A stretch of 59,725 bases of DNA, taken from Lachnospiraceae bacterium AB2028 (lineage in GTDB: Bacteria > Bacillota > Clostridia > Lachnospirales > Lachnospiraceae). Below, in pieces: positions 51,931-59,717 of this stretch. Where the stretch lies: positions 1 to 59,725 of the forward strand of contig JHYJ01000017.1 of the NCBI GenBank assembly GCA_000621425.1. Direction: 5' to 3'. The notes below the pieces were generated by a model. That model saw nothing but the letters and a program-made list of their open reading frames with translations. It did not search any database and was not told where the DNA came from. Within the stretch, counting starts at the first letter, position 1, and each line of letters opens with the position of its first letter. Both the position numbers and the translations under genes were made by a program.

Positions 51931-54066
51931 TTATTTGAGTATCAAACCATGCAGAATGTCTTTTTTGTTTTCTATTTGAATCCACTGAGAAAAGTATTCT
52001 TCAATTCCAGCTGTATGATCAATTACTAGCAGTGTTTTATTCTTTTCTCTAATACTATCCAGGTACTTAGCCACAGCATCTATTTCGGTATTACTCAGCC
52101 CTTTAAATGGTTCATCTACTCCAATAACTTTCGCTGTAGATTTTGAAGCCTTCAATATCTTTATTCGAATATTTTCACCACCTGACAATGTACTGGTAGC
52201 CTGTCCTATATGCAAGTGACCCAACATAATACTCGATGCAGCTGAACACATTCCCGAAATGGATTTATCTATATCTGCAAAGAATTCTGAAGCCTCATCT
52301 ATAGTCATCTTCCAAACATCAAAAATAGATAATCCATTTATCTTATATTTTTTTAGAATCTTGTTAAAACCAGTTCCCTCGCATTCCTTACATTCGAGAC
52401 TCATACTCTGATGATAGTCATCCCCATATTCGATATATCCTGCACCATTACATACAGGGCACATACCTTCATTTCCTGTAAGATTTGAGAAAAACTTCTT
52501 ATCCTTCTTATGCTTCTTCGCATATAAATCTGATATTTTTGTCGATATATCCAAGACCGTTGCAACACATGAGTTCTTATTGCCAAGAAGAGGTTTCTGA
52601 TTAATATATAAATAGCTCTCAAAGAACTGAGGCAAATATTCTCTGAGCAAAGTAGACTTGCCTACACCAGAATAACCCGTAATCAGATTCATGCACTCAT
52701 TCGCAACTGAAACATCAACCCCCTTGTATTTATATATGGTACTATTAAGCTTTATGGGCATTTGTTTTCCTGCCGAAATTGGTTTGAACTTTTTGATCTC
52801 ACTCTGCTTCCTTAAAAACTTATTTACATCAATCAGTTTTCCACCGGCATTGCCACCTTTTTCGCCCAACGCAATTATCTGGTCTGCCACCTTATAAAAG
52901 GTGTCTCCGTGATCAACCAAAACAACGGTATGCTTTTTTGCTAATAAAACCACATTATCAAAGATTGTTTTTCTTTCATCACCTGACAATCCAGCTAATG
53001 GCTCATCAAGAACTATAATCAAATCAGAGAGTTGTGTATTGAACACCTGAACCATTCTTAATCTCTGAAGTTCTCCACCGGATAAAGTTGGAATAGCTCT
53101 GTGCAAACACAGATGCCCCAGATTCAATTCTACTGCTTTATCAATAAAGGATTGAAGATTCTTTACAGTGAACTTAAGACGATCATCCGAAATTTTCTTG
53201 GACAGTTTCTGCACAACACCCTTTAGCGTGGCAAAATCAGTAGTCATGAAATCACCAATGGAAAGCCCTTGAACTTTATAATCATCAAACTGCTTTCCGT
53301 ATTTCTTTCCATGACAGCATTCACACTCAAATTCGGAATAATACGCTTTCCCAATCCCACAATTCGGGAGCATTGGAGTTCCGGTAAGAACACCATAAAA
53401 CTTAGAAGTCCTTCTGGAAAAAGCATTTGTTTTTTTATATCTCACAGAATACTTTGCAGAACTCTCCCCGTACAACAGCAACTGTCTTTCTTTATCATTC
53501 AGATCTCTAAATGTCTTATCACTGTCTATTCCTTGATCTTCACAATACAGTTCAATCATCTGAGAGAAAAAATCTTTATATCTGTTCCAACACTTGAACG
53601 GATCTTTTTTCAGTGGCACATTAAAATCAACTATCTTGCTATAATCCAGCTGATTAACATATCCCAATCCATGACAATGCTCACATAAATTGCTTTCCTT
53701 ATTGAGCACAAAAAAATCCTCTGAAAGTCCGAGTGATACTGCATATATTAAACCAATGCTTCTGTTCAGCCCAAAATAAGTTCCTATCGTAGAGCGCATA
53801 TTATTATTATGGTTCGATTGCTTTATAGGTACTGCGGCCACCATATTAGAAAACGCCCTAACCTTATAAGACGGTTCACTAATCTCATCCGCAAACATAG
53901 CCATAAATTCATGTTGACCAATTTGCGCAATGGTATCATAGGCCAATGAAGATTTACCACTGCCTGAAGGTCCAATAATTAGATTGATGCCTTTCTTGAT
54001 AATATGGACATCAATGTTTTTTAGATTATTTGTTTCTATACCTTCAATAACAATGTTATCTTTCAT
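51931..54066 (-). CDS. UvrA-like tandem ABC ATPase of the peptide cassette
   Basis: A 711-residue protein built like UvrA. NBD1 has Walker A GPSGSGKS at 32-39, zinc ligands CEHC at 128-131 and CECC near 248-251, signature LSGGE at 328-332 and VLDEP. NBD2 has Walker A GYSGVGKS at 464-471, zinc ligands CPVC at 536-539 and CKEC at 559-562, signature LSGGE at 627-631 and GVDEPFKG. It is about 230 residues shorter than true UvrA, mostly missing the UvrB-binding and insertion regions, so it should not do normal excision repair. UvrA-like proteins of this kind protect drug-producing Streptomyces (DrrC). Its start overlaps the rSAM stop by one base, so a linked role in self-protection or maturation is likely. 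Confidence 0.85.
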   Translation of the reverse strand: MKDNIVIEGIETNNLKNIDVHIIKKGINLIIGPSGSGKSSLAYDTIAQIGQHEFMAMFADEISEPSYKVRAFSNMVAAVPIKQSNHNNNMRSTIGTYFGLNRSIGLIYAVSLGLSEDFFVLNKESNLCEHCHGLGYVNQLDYSKIVDFNVPLKKDPFKCWNRYKDFFSQMIELYCEDQGIDSDKTFRDLNDKERQLLLYGESSAKYSVRYKKTNAFSRRTSKFYGVLTGTPMLPNCGIGKAYYSEFECECCHGKKYGKQFDDYKVQGLSIGDFMTTDFATLKGVVQKLSKKISDDRLKFTVKNLQSFIDKAVELNLGHLCLHRAIPTLSGGELQRLRMVQVFNTQLSDLIIVLDEPLAGLSGDERKTIFDNVVLLAKKHTVVLVDHGDTFYKVADQIIALGEKGGNAGGKLIDVNKFLRKQSEIKKFKPISAGKQMPIKLNSTIYKYKGVDVSVANECMNLITGYSGVGKSTLLREYLPQFFESYLYINQKPLLGNKNSCVATVLDISTKISDLYAKKHKKDKKFFSNLTGNEGMCPVCNGAGYIEYGDDYHQSMSLECKECEGTGFNKILKKYKINGLSIFDVWKMTIDEASEFFADIDKSISGMCSAASSIMLGHLHIGQATSTLSGGENIRIKILKASKSTAKVIGVDEPFKGLSNTEIDAVAKYLDSIREKNKTLLVIDHTAGIEEYFSQWIQIENKKDILHGLILK

Positions 54067-55463
54067 TAAGCCTTTCCTTCCTTAATAATTCTATACAAAT
54101 CCTTAATTAAGAAATCCAAAGTCACCTTTGAATGAGTGCAGAAACGCTCATCCAAATCATGAATGGTATTTCCCTTCTTTAAATGCATAGCATTTATAGG
54201 GCATCCTCCACCACATATTCCAAGTGCCGAACAATCTTGACATTCCTCTTTATTGATTGGTGTAAGCTGAGACCATTCAATGAAATCTTTGTGCTTTGTA
54301 GCATCAAATTGCACATCATCAACAGTAGTCACAAAATACTGCTTGTTATGTAAGCATCCATGACAAATACCAACTTGTCCGTTTGGAGCAATTACAATCT
54401 GCCCTCCACCAGTTGCTGCACAGTCAGAGAAATATACCTGAGATTTTGTAAATGCCTTTAGTTTTCGCATTATTCTATCTTCGTATATTCCCTTTTTTCT
54501 TAGTTCTACAAATTCCTCAATAATAAACTTTGCTGCAGCTTCATTATACTCCTGTGGAATTATAAAATTCTCGTCTGACATCATTATATTAAATCCGAAC
54601 GATTTAACTCCATAGTTATCGACCAAATTTAAGATGTCCTTTGTATTCTTTATAGTTTCTTCGCTAAGGGTAACTGACAAAGATACATCAATGCCAATTT
54701 CCTTACACATATCTAGTGTTTGAAGGATCTTATTGAATACATTATTACCTGCGACATCAACACGCATTCCATTTGCTTTTTCAGTAAACCCATCTACTGA
54801 AATAGCTATAGATACTCCCAGTTCCTTCAGTTTCAAAGCACGTTCTTTGGTTAAGAGAAGTCCATTTGATACCATAGACATCTCCGTATTTCTAAGGCTC
54901 GAATCTGTATTTCTTAAATCATTTATCTTTCCTGCTATATAAACGAGTACATCATAGTTTACCAATGGTTCACCACCATAAAAAATTATAGCAGGTTTAT
55001 TCTCATCTGTATCTAATCCAGACAGTTTTATCTGTCTGGCGAAGAAATCTAAAGCCTTATCTGCAGTTTCCTTTGACATGTTTTCCAACACAAAGCTGCT
55101 TCTCTTTTTTGCATCATTGTTCCCCAAAAAGCAATACTTACATGCCAGGTTGCATTGTTCGCTTGTTATCATATAGCAAACATTTATTGCTGGTGCAGGA
55201 ATCCTGCTTTTAACAAACGCTAGCACTTTTTCATCGTCTTCTTCAGAATGATTTAGGATCTTATACTTTACTAATTCAGATACTTCATTTTTAATCTTTT
55301 CCGGTGCATCATCGTAATCATTGCAAAAAGGACTTACAAGCCATGCCTGTAAGTCCTCATAAGCCTCTTTTGTCAAATACACTGGTTTCATTCTGAGGGA
55401 GTGATATAACGCAACTGCTTCTTCCAAATCAAAAACATGAGCATAGCGCGACATTCTTACCAT
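54066..55463 (-). CDS. Radical SAM/SPASM peptide-maturation enzyme
   Basis: A 465-residue enzyme. Residues 90-310 are a radical SAM barrel with the 4Fe-4S motif C104-x3-C108-x2-C111 (CNLACKYC), GGEP near 164 and a SAM-binding SVDG. Residues 340-445 are a SPASM domain with eight cysteines (C348, C367, C370, C408, C411, C417, C421, C442) able to hold two more clusters. The N-terminal 85 residues may bind the leader peptide (RRE-like, inferred). SPASM enzymes of this type make thioether or carbon cross-links in Cys-rich peptides; four such precursors lie just upstream. Best guess: sactipeptide or ranthipeptide-type maturase. GGAGG precedes the ATG at 55463. Confidence 0.88.
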   Translation of the reverse strand: MVRMSRYAHVFDLEEAVALYHSLRMKPVYLTKEAYEDLQAWLVSPFCNDYDDAPEKIKNEVSELVKYKILNHSEEDDEKVLAFVKSRIPAPAINVCYMITSEQCNLACKYCFLGNNDAKKRSSFVLENMSKETADKALDFFARQIKLSGLDTDENKPAIIFYGGEPLVNYDVLVYIAGKINDLRNTDSSLRNTEMSMVSNGLLLTKERALKLKELGVSIAISVDGFTEKANGMRVDVAGNNVFNKILQTLDMCKEIGIDVSLSVTLSEETIKNTKDILNLVDNYGVKSFGFNIMMSDENFIIPQEYNEAAAKFIIEEFVELRKKGIYEDRIMRKLKAFTKSQVYFSDCAATGGGQIVIAPNGQVGICHGCLHNKQYFVTTVDDVQFDATKHKDFIEWSQLTPINKEECQDCSALGICGGGCPINAMHLKKGNTIHDLDERFCTHSKVTLDFLIKDLYRIIKEGKA

Positions 55464-55500
55464 TCTATCTCCTCCTATGCAAAAACCATTATCTACTTAC

Positions 55501-55671
55501 CTACTTTTCTACTTCCCATTCCATCTGGTGGTTATTATTTATTCCTCTACAATTGCAAGCGCATCTACCCGCACAATTTACACAATTTGCGCAGTTGCAC
55601 TTTGCCATAACAACCATATCATCTGATATTTTGCCAAACATTTTCTCATACATTTCCAATGATCCAATCAT
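55501..55671 (-). CDS. Cys-rich precursor peptide 4
   Basis: A 56-residue peptide read from the ATG at 55671, with a perfect AGGAGG seven bases upstream. Leader: IGSLEMYEKMFGKISDDM; core CNCANCVNCAGRCACNC (seven Cys), then a tail ending MEWEVEK. Shares YEKMFG and MAKC with peptides 2 and 3. It sits 38 bp before the radical SAM gene and is the precursor nearest to the enzyme. Confidence 0.8.
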   Translation of the reverse strand: MIGSLEMYEKMFGKISDDMVVMAKCNCANCVNCAGRCACNCRGINNNHQMEWEVEK

Positions 55672-55876
55672 ATCTTGCCTCCTAAAGGTCTACTCCTTAT
55701 ACCCTTCTCTCTATTCAATCAAACAACATCTATCACCTTAGAATAGCCCCTACAATAACAAGCATACACACAACTACATACTATACAGCAACATTTGTCT
55801 TTACATTAACAATGTTCTAAATACGGCCATGCATGATATCTTTGTTTTGTTGCAACCATAGAGTCATTCTCTATAA
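55672..55876. other. Spacer between precursor genes 4 and 3
   Basis: About 205 bp, AT-rich. No further seven-Cys frame, terminator or second promoter was recognised. Confidence 0.3.
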
Positions 55877-56032
55877 TCAATCCCATTCAATTTCATCGTT
55901 TTCAGGAATATTACGACACGAGCATCCACATGTACACGAATTACATGCAACGCACGCACAACGAGCCATCACTACAGATAAATCAGCTATTTCGCCAAAC
56001 ATCTTTGCATAATCAACAACATTTGCGCTCAT
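55877..56032 (-). CDS. Cys-rich precursor peptide 3
   Basis: A 51-residue peptide from the ATG at 56032. Leader MSANVVDYAKMFGEIADL, core CACVACNSCTCGCSC (seven Cys), tail with Pro-Glu-Asn and EIEWD. Nearly identical to peptide 2 in the Cys pattern and in YAKMFGEI. Ribosome site GAGAGGAAA. Confidence 0.8.
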   Translation of the reverse strand: MSANVVDYAKMFGEIADLSVVMARCACVACNSCTCGCSCRNIPENDEIEWD

Positions 56033-56080
56033 AAATTTTCCTCTCTTTCTCCTTTGCACTTGTTAACTGCAACAAATAAA

Positions 56081-56236
56081 TTACCACTCAATGTCATCCA
56101 TATCTTCAGGTATATTTCTGCATGAGCACGCACACACACATGAATTGCATGCAACACAAGCACACTTTGCCATCGTATCAACCATATCAGATATTTCGCC
56201 GAACATTTTTGCATAATCTATCTTAGTTGCACTCAT
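56081..56236 (-). CDS. Cys-rich precursor peptide 2
   Basis: A 51-residue peptide from the ATG at 56236. Leader MSATKIDYAKMFGEISDM, core CACVACNSCVCACSC (seven Cys), tail ending DDIEW. The ribosome site GGGAGG lies nine bases upstream; longer frames over this region lack one. Adjacent to peptide 1 with four bases between stop and start. Confidence 0.8.
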   Translation of the reverse strand: MSATKIDYAKMFGEISDMVDTMAKCACVACNSCVCACSCRNIPEDMDDIEW

Positions 56237-56240
56237 ACCA

Positions 56241-56405
56241 TTATACCTCCCAATCCACATCTGCAATGACTCCACCAGAGCAAGAGCAACGGCAGTTACA
56301 CATACACCCAGTACACTGAGATACACACTTTGCTGCGGAAACCATAACTTCCTCAGTGATGTTACCTAACATTTTTTCATAATCAGTCTTTTCGTAACTA
56401 ATCAT
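56241..56405 (-). CDS. Cys-rich precursor peptide 1
   Basis: A 54-residue peptide from the ATG at 56405, first of four tandem precursors. Leader with DYEKMLGNI, core CVSQCTGCMCNCRCSC (seven Cys) followed by SGG and a tail ending DVDWEV. The core differs most from the others, so this is a distinct product. GGAGG precedes the start. The promoter is 62 bp upstream. Confidence 0.8.
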   Translation of the reverse strand: MISYEKTDYEKMLGNITEEVMVSAAKCVSQCTGCMCNCRCSCSGGVIADVDWEV

Positions 56406-56466
56406 AGACGCACCTCCATTTGTAAATGTTTGCACTTCGGTACAATAACTCTATACTACTGTATGC

Positions 56467-56495
56467 AGTTTAGCACCGAGCTTTTTTAAAGTCAA
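56467..56495 (-). promoter_or_regulatory. Promoter of the Cys-rich peptide cassette
   Basis: On the minus strand TTGACT (56490-56495) and TAAACT (56467-56472) lie 17 bases apart, with the first precursor ATG about 62 bp downstream. It is the only good promoter seen before the peptide genes, so the four peptides, the radical SAM enzyme and the UvrA-like protein are probably one transcript. Confidence 0.65.
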
Positions 56496-56781
56496 GCATT
56501 AACCAAAAATACCAAACATAGAGAAATGTTCACGAAATACATTATATTGTTGTTTTATAAACATTTATATACTATATATTGTGTTTATCGCCGAATTGTA
56601 AAATATTTGTTAAAAATGTCAAAAATCCGCGAAACCCTTTAAAATACTGGCTTTCATTAGGTTTTGTATATCACGTATTTTTTATATAATTAAAAAAGTC
56701 CTTAAACCTCTGATATTTCCTGGGTTTATCAAGATTCTCCCCCCTCTTTTTATTTCATCACCTATATAATTTCTTTGCAAA
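56496..56781. other. AT-rich intergenic region
   Basis: About 285 bp of low-GC sequence between the peptide-cassette promoter and the ParAB terminator. It has runs of T and A and no convincing gene. Such upstream AT-rich DNA could bind a global silencer or give an UP element; nothing more is visible. Confidence 0.35.
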
Positions 56782-56824
56782 CAAAAGCCCCGTGACTTCC
56801 AACAATTTTATTAGAAATCACGGG
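56782..56824 (-). terminator. Rho-independent terminator of the ParAB operon
   Basis: CCCGTGATTTC and GAAGTCACGGG pair (one mismatch) around a 14-base loop on the minus strand, followed by GCTTTTGTTT. It follows the membrane-protein stop by 12 bp and insulates the Cys-rich cassette from upstream transcription. Confidence 0.8.
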
Positions 56825-56835
56825 ACACTACGCCT

Positions 56836-57120
56836 TCAAATACCTTTTATCTTCTCTCTCAGACTGTCTATCGTTTCCTCCAGTATCACCACCAAAAAAA
56901 GTATACCAATCACTGCAACACCAACAACAAAGAAGATAAAGAGATGTGTCCATCTTTGCGTGACCAGGCAAAATACCAATGCGAATCCGACATATAGGAT
57001 GAAAAATCCAATCACCGCCGATGTCAGATTTATTGCCAAATGGATTGCTCCCTTCAGAAGCAGGAGCACCAGAGATACCGGTGTCAGAATAATCTTCAGC
57101 AATATTCTCAACATGATCAT
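56836..57120 (-). CDS. CD1845-type small membrane protein
   Basis: A 94-residue protein with two or three hydrophobic stretches (LKIILTPVSLVLLLLKGA, AINLTSAVIGFFILYVGFAL, FIFFVVGVAVIGILFLVVI) and a basic C-terminus. Such proteins sit after ParB in Clostridia ICEs. Function unknown. It overlaps the parB stop by four bases. Confidence 0.75.
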   Translation of the reverse strand: MIMLRILLKIILTPVSLVLLLLKGAIHLAINLTSAVIGFFILYVGFALVFCLVTQRWTHLFIFFVVGVAVIGILFLVVILEETIDSLREKIKGI

Positions 57121-58040
57121 GTTTTACCCTCCTCATCGTTCTGTTTCTTCCAGTCTTCAAGCAGCCTGAACAGCACATTCTCCATCTGTGGCTTAGTATA
57201 AAAAGTTGGGAAGTATTCTTGCAGTTTTTTCTTTGTGATCGTAATCTTCTGAAATCTGTGCCTTTCATCCCTCGGAGCATTCTCATTAAGGATCCGGATC
57301 AGCTCCATCTTAGTTATTGTATCGTTCTCCTTCAGATAATCCCTCAACGCAAAAATCTGAAATGTTTTGCAGATATCATTTTCCATCATGTAATCATAAA
57401 GCATTCCCTGAACCTTATGATCCAAAAATGAAACTTCTACAGCAGTTGCAAGTGCCAAAGTCTTTTTGTCCACAAGATCCAATATCTGCGGTATTAACTC
57501 AACCAAGCGCAAATACCGGTGGATCTGGCCTCTGCTTTCTCCGACTTCTTTTGCCAATTCCTGATCAGCCCACAGCTTCTTCCCGAATCGGGATGAAGTT
57601 AAATCATTTCTCTGACCTTGCCTTCGCATCGCCTCATACCGCATTTTATAAGCAAATGCTTTCTCACTCGGCAGTATTTCTTCTCTCTGCAGATTTGAAT
57701 CAACCATTGCCAGAACAGCTTCATCGTCATCATAGTTTTTTACGATTGCGGGAATCTTTTCCAAACCAATTTCTTTAACAGCATACAATCGGCGATGTCC
57801 AGAAATCATCTCATAAGTTCCGTCTTCTATCGGTCTTACTGTAACTGGAACAAGAACTCCGTTCATCATTATGCTTTCCACCAGTTCATGCATCTTGTCA
57901 TCGTCAAGGACCTTGAACGGATGATCCTTAAACGGGCGGATCCTTGCTACTTCTATCTCGTCGCATCCGGAAACAGAAGGCACGCACAATAATTCATCGA
58001 TCGAAGTCATCTTTATTTTCTGTCCTACTCTCTTAGGCAT
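57117..58040 (-). CDS. parB: ParB-family partition protein
   Basis: A 307-residue protein with the ParB N-terminal CTPase-type domain (VARIRPFKDHPF, GVLVPVTVRP, MISGHRRLYAVKEIG), a helix-turn-helix around AKEVGESRGQIHRYLRLVE and a C-terminal KorB-type region. It should load on a parS site and partner ParA to keep the excised element. It overlaps parA by eight bases. Confidence 0.92.
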   Translation of the reverse strand: MPKRVGQKIKMTSIDELLCVPSVSGCDEIEVARIRPFKDHPFKVLDDDKMHELVESIMMNGVLVPVTVRPIEDGTYEMISGHRRLYAVKEIGLEKIPAIVKNYDDDEAVLAMVDSNLQREEILPSEKAFAYKMRYEAMRRQGQRNDLTSSRFGKKLWADQELAKEVGESRGQIHRYLRLVELIPQILDLVDKKTLALATAVEVSFLDHKVQGMLYDYMMENDICKTFQIFALRDYLKENDTITKMELIRILNENAPRDERHRFQKITITKKKLQEYFPTFYTKPQMENVLFRLLEDWKKQNDEEGKT

Positions 58041-58815
58041 GGCAGGCCACCTCCTCTGTCAGATTCTTATAGGCAAGAGCCGCTTTCCCCTTCGGATCAT
58101 ACTCATAGATACTGGAACCCTCTGCGCTGATTTCTGCAGCCCTTACAGATAACGGAATCAATGTCTCAAATACCTTGATCTGATTTGAGTATGTATCAAC
58201 AACCAGCTTTGAAATGTCTTTGGCAAAGTTCGTCCTGGAATCAACCATGGTGAGAAGAATTCCTTCAATAGTGAGTTTCTTGTTGAGTCTCCTCTGTACG
58301 CGGCCGATTGTTTTGATCAGCTGCTCCAGACCTTTCACAGGAAGATATGCTGCCTGCACAGGGATCAGTACACTGTCCGAACAAGCTAGGGCATTTATCG
58401 TAAGCATTCCGAGAGACGGCATACAGTCAATGATCACATAATCATAATCCGACTTGATACATTCAACGAGGCTCCGCATCATCACTTCCCTGCTCATGGC
58501 ATTTACCAGATTGATCTCCAGAGTAGATAATTCGATATTTGCCGGGATCAGATCGACACCTTCCTCATGATGGATTATTGCATCAGATGAAAAAAACTCC
58601 GTCTCTTCCATGATTCCAGTCAACAAAGTAGCAAGCGTGACTTCCATTCCATCCGGCTCACGATATCCGAGACTGATCGTAAGCGAGCCCTGAGGATCAC
58701 CGTCGATGAGGAGAACTTTCTTTCCTTCTTTGGCAAGTCCGATGCCAAGATTTACTGCAGTAGTGGTCTTTCCGACTCCGCCTTTCTGATTAGCTACCGA
58801 GATTACTTTACACAT
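58033..58815 (-). CDS. parA: ParA-family ATPase
   Basis: A 260-residue Walker-type ATPase. The deviant Walker A KGGVGKTT is at 11-18, with DGDPQGSL as A' and a Walker B in YDYVIIDCMPSLG. Used with ParB for partition of the replicating excised circle, or to regulate transfer. It starts 14 bp after the DUF6462 gene with GGAGG. Confidence 0.94.
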   Translation of the reverse strand: MCKVISVANQKGGVGKTTTAVNLGIGLAKEGKKVLLIDGDPQGSLTISLGYREPDGMEVTLATLLTGIMEETEFFSSDAIIHHEEGVDLIPANIELSTLEINLVNAMSREVMMRSLVECIKSDYDYVIIDCMPSLGMLTINALACSDSVLIPVQAAYLPVKGLEQLIKTIGRVQRRLNKKLTIEGILLTMVDSRTNFAKDISKLVVDTYSNQIKVFETLIPLSVRAAEISAEGSSIYEYDPKGKAALAYKNLTEEVACHA

Positions 58816-58829
58816 AACCGATTCCCTCC

Positions 58830-59099
58830 TTAGATATCTTCCGGATCATCCGCACACATAAGCTCGATATACTCATCCAGCTTCTCCGTGTTCACAAGAA
58901 CGATCCTCTTGATGTGATAGACTGCTTTTGCTTCCTTTGCCAGCTCCATAAAGGTATGAATGCCCATAGAATAAAGCACTGCACCTTCTTTATAACGGAC
59001 CCACTTCTTCTTGCCGATAGAAGCAGCTTCCTTTATCCGTTTTTCCTCTTTGCTTTCATTGACTTCCTTATTTTCCTGTCCATTATTTCTCTTAAACAT
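58830..59099 (-). CDS. DUF6462 protein, second copy
   Basis: An 89-residue protein from the ATG at 59099 (GGAGG eight bases upstream). The C-terminal half (WVRYKEGAVLYSMGIHTFME and VLVNTEKLDEYI) is closely related to the protein at 1761-1982, with a basic N-terminal extension. It overlaps the next gene by eight bases. Perhaps a DNA-binding regulator for ParAB or for excision. Confidence 0.75.
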   Translation of the reverse strand: MFKRNNGQENKEVNESKEEKRIKEAASIGKKKWVRYKEGAVLYSMGIHTFMELAKEAKAVYHIKRIVLVNTEKLDEYIELMCADDPEDI

Positions 59100-59382
59100 C
59101 TTCGATACCTCCGTCTCCTTCTTCCGCGCTCTCCATGAACGCATCAACTTTTGCAAGATCGATCACAACATTCTTCTTGATCCGGATATTTGCTCCGGCT
59201 GCTTTTGCAAGTTTTACAAACGTGTAATAGTTCATTGAATAGAGCCTGGCTCCCTCGGCATAAGAAACATAAAGTTTCTTTCTCCCGACAAGATACTTTT
59301 CAAGATCCGGTCCCTTCTGTAGTTCCCTGATCCTGGCCCTCTCTTTTGCCTTTTCACGTTCTTCATTTGTCATTTTGGGCAT
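59092..59382 (-). CDS. DUF6462 protein, third copy
   Basis: A 96-residue protein with YVSYAEGARLYSMNYYTFVK and KKNVVIDLAKVDAFME, the same fold but diverged. It is the first gene from the right end and could respond to the integrase. AAGGAAA precedes the ATG. Confidence 0.72.
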   Translation of the reverse strand: MPKMTNEEREKAKERARIRELQKGPDLEKYLVGRKKLYVSYAEGARLYSMNYYTFVKLAKAAGANIRIKKNVVIDLAKVDAFMESAEEGDGGIEDV

Positions 59383-59432
59383 CTTTGATTTCCTTTCCTA
59401 AGTGACAGACTACGAGTTACATCCCAAGCACG

Positions 59433-59475
59433 AAAAAAGGCACCCACTTCAGTATTTCTACTAAAGTAAGTGCCT
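59433..59475 (-). terminator. Terminator at the right end, read inwards
   Basis: AGGCACTTACTT and AAGTGGGTGCCT pair (two mismatches) around a 14-base loop on the minus strand and are followed by six T. It stops transcription that enters from the flanking chromosome before it reaches the parA operon, or serves as a leader attenuator. Confidence 0.65.
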
Positions 59476-59717
59476 GTTTAGCCATCCAAAAGCTGTTCCT
59501 TTGGACTCCCTGTTTTCAGTTTAAATCGTGGTCTACAACAAGCTCCGTCGCTTTCCACGAACGATTTTTCACTTCTTACATCAGCTTCCGTAATCTTCCG
59601 ACACGCTTGTCAGAAAACGCGTTTTTTAAGGTCGGTCCGTCTGTATCCAGGATTGTCCGTAGAACGTCGGAACGCGTCGTCTGATGTCGCTGAGCGTCAT
59701 TAGGATAACGATTTTAG
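59476..59717. other. Right end of element, probable integrase arm region
   Basis: No gene. Many short tccg/cgtc-type motifs occur; the 13-mer tccgtctgtatcc at 59636-59648 matches 36-48 in all but one base. A probable arm-binding region for Int, and perhaps DUF6462 or RHH proteins. Confidence 0.4.

Noticed and set aside
51931-54066. Housekeeping uvrA
   Set aside because: Too short, lacks the UvrB-binding region and is coupled to a peptide-maturation gene.
54066-56495. A simple metallothionein cluster
   Set aside because: Possible for the Cys content, but a shared leader motif, tandem copies and a coupled radical SAM/SPASM gene fit modified peptides better.
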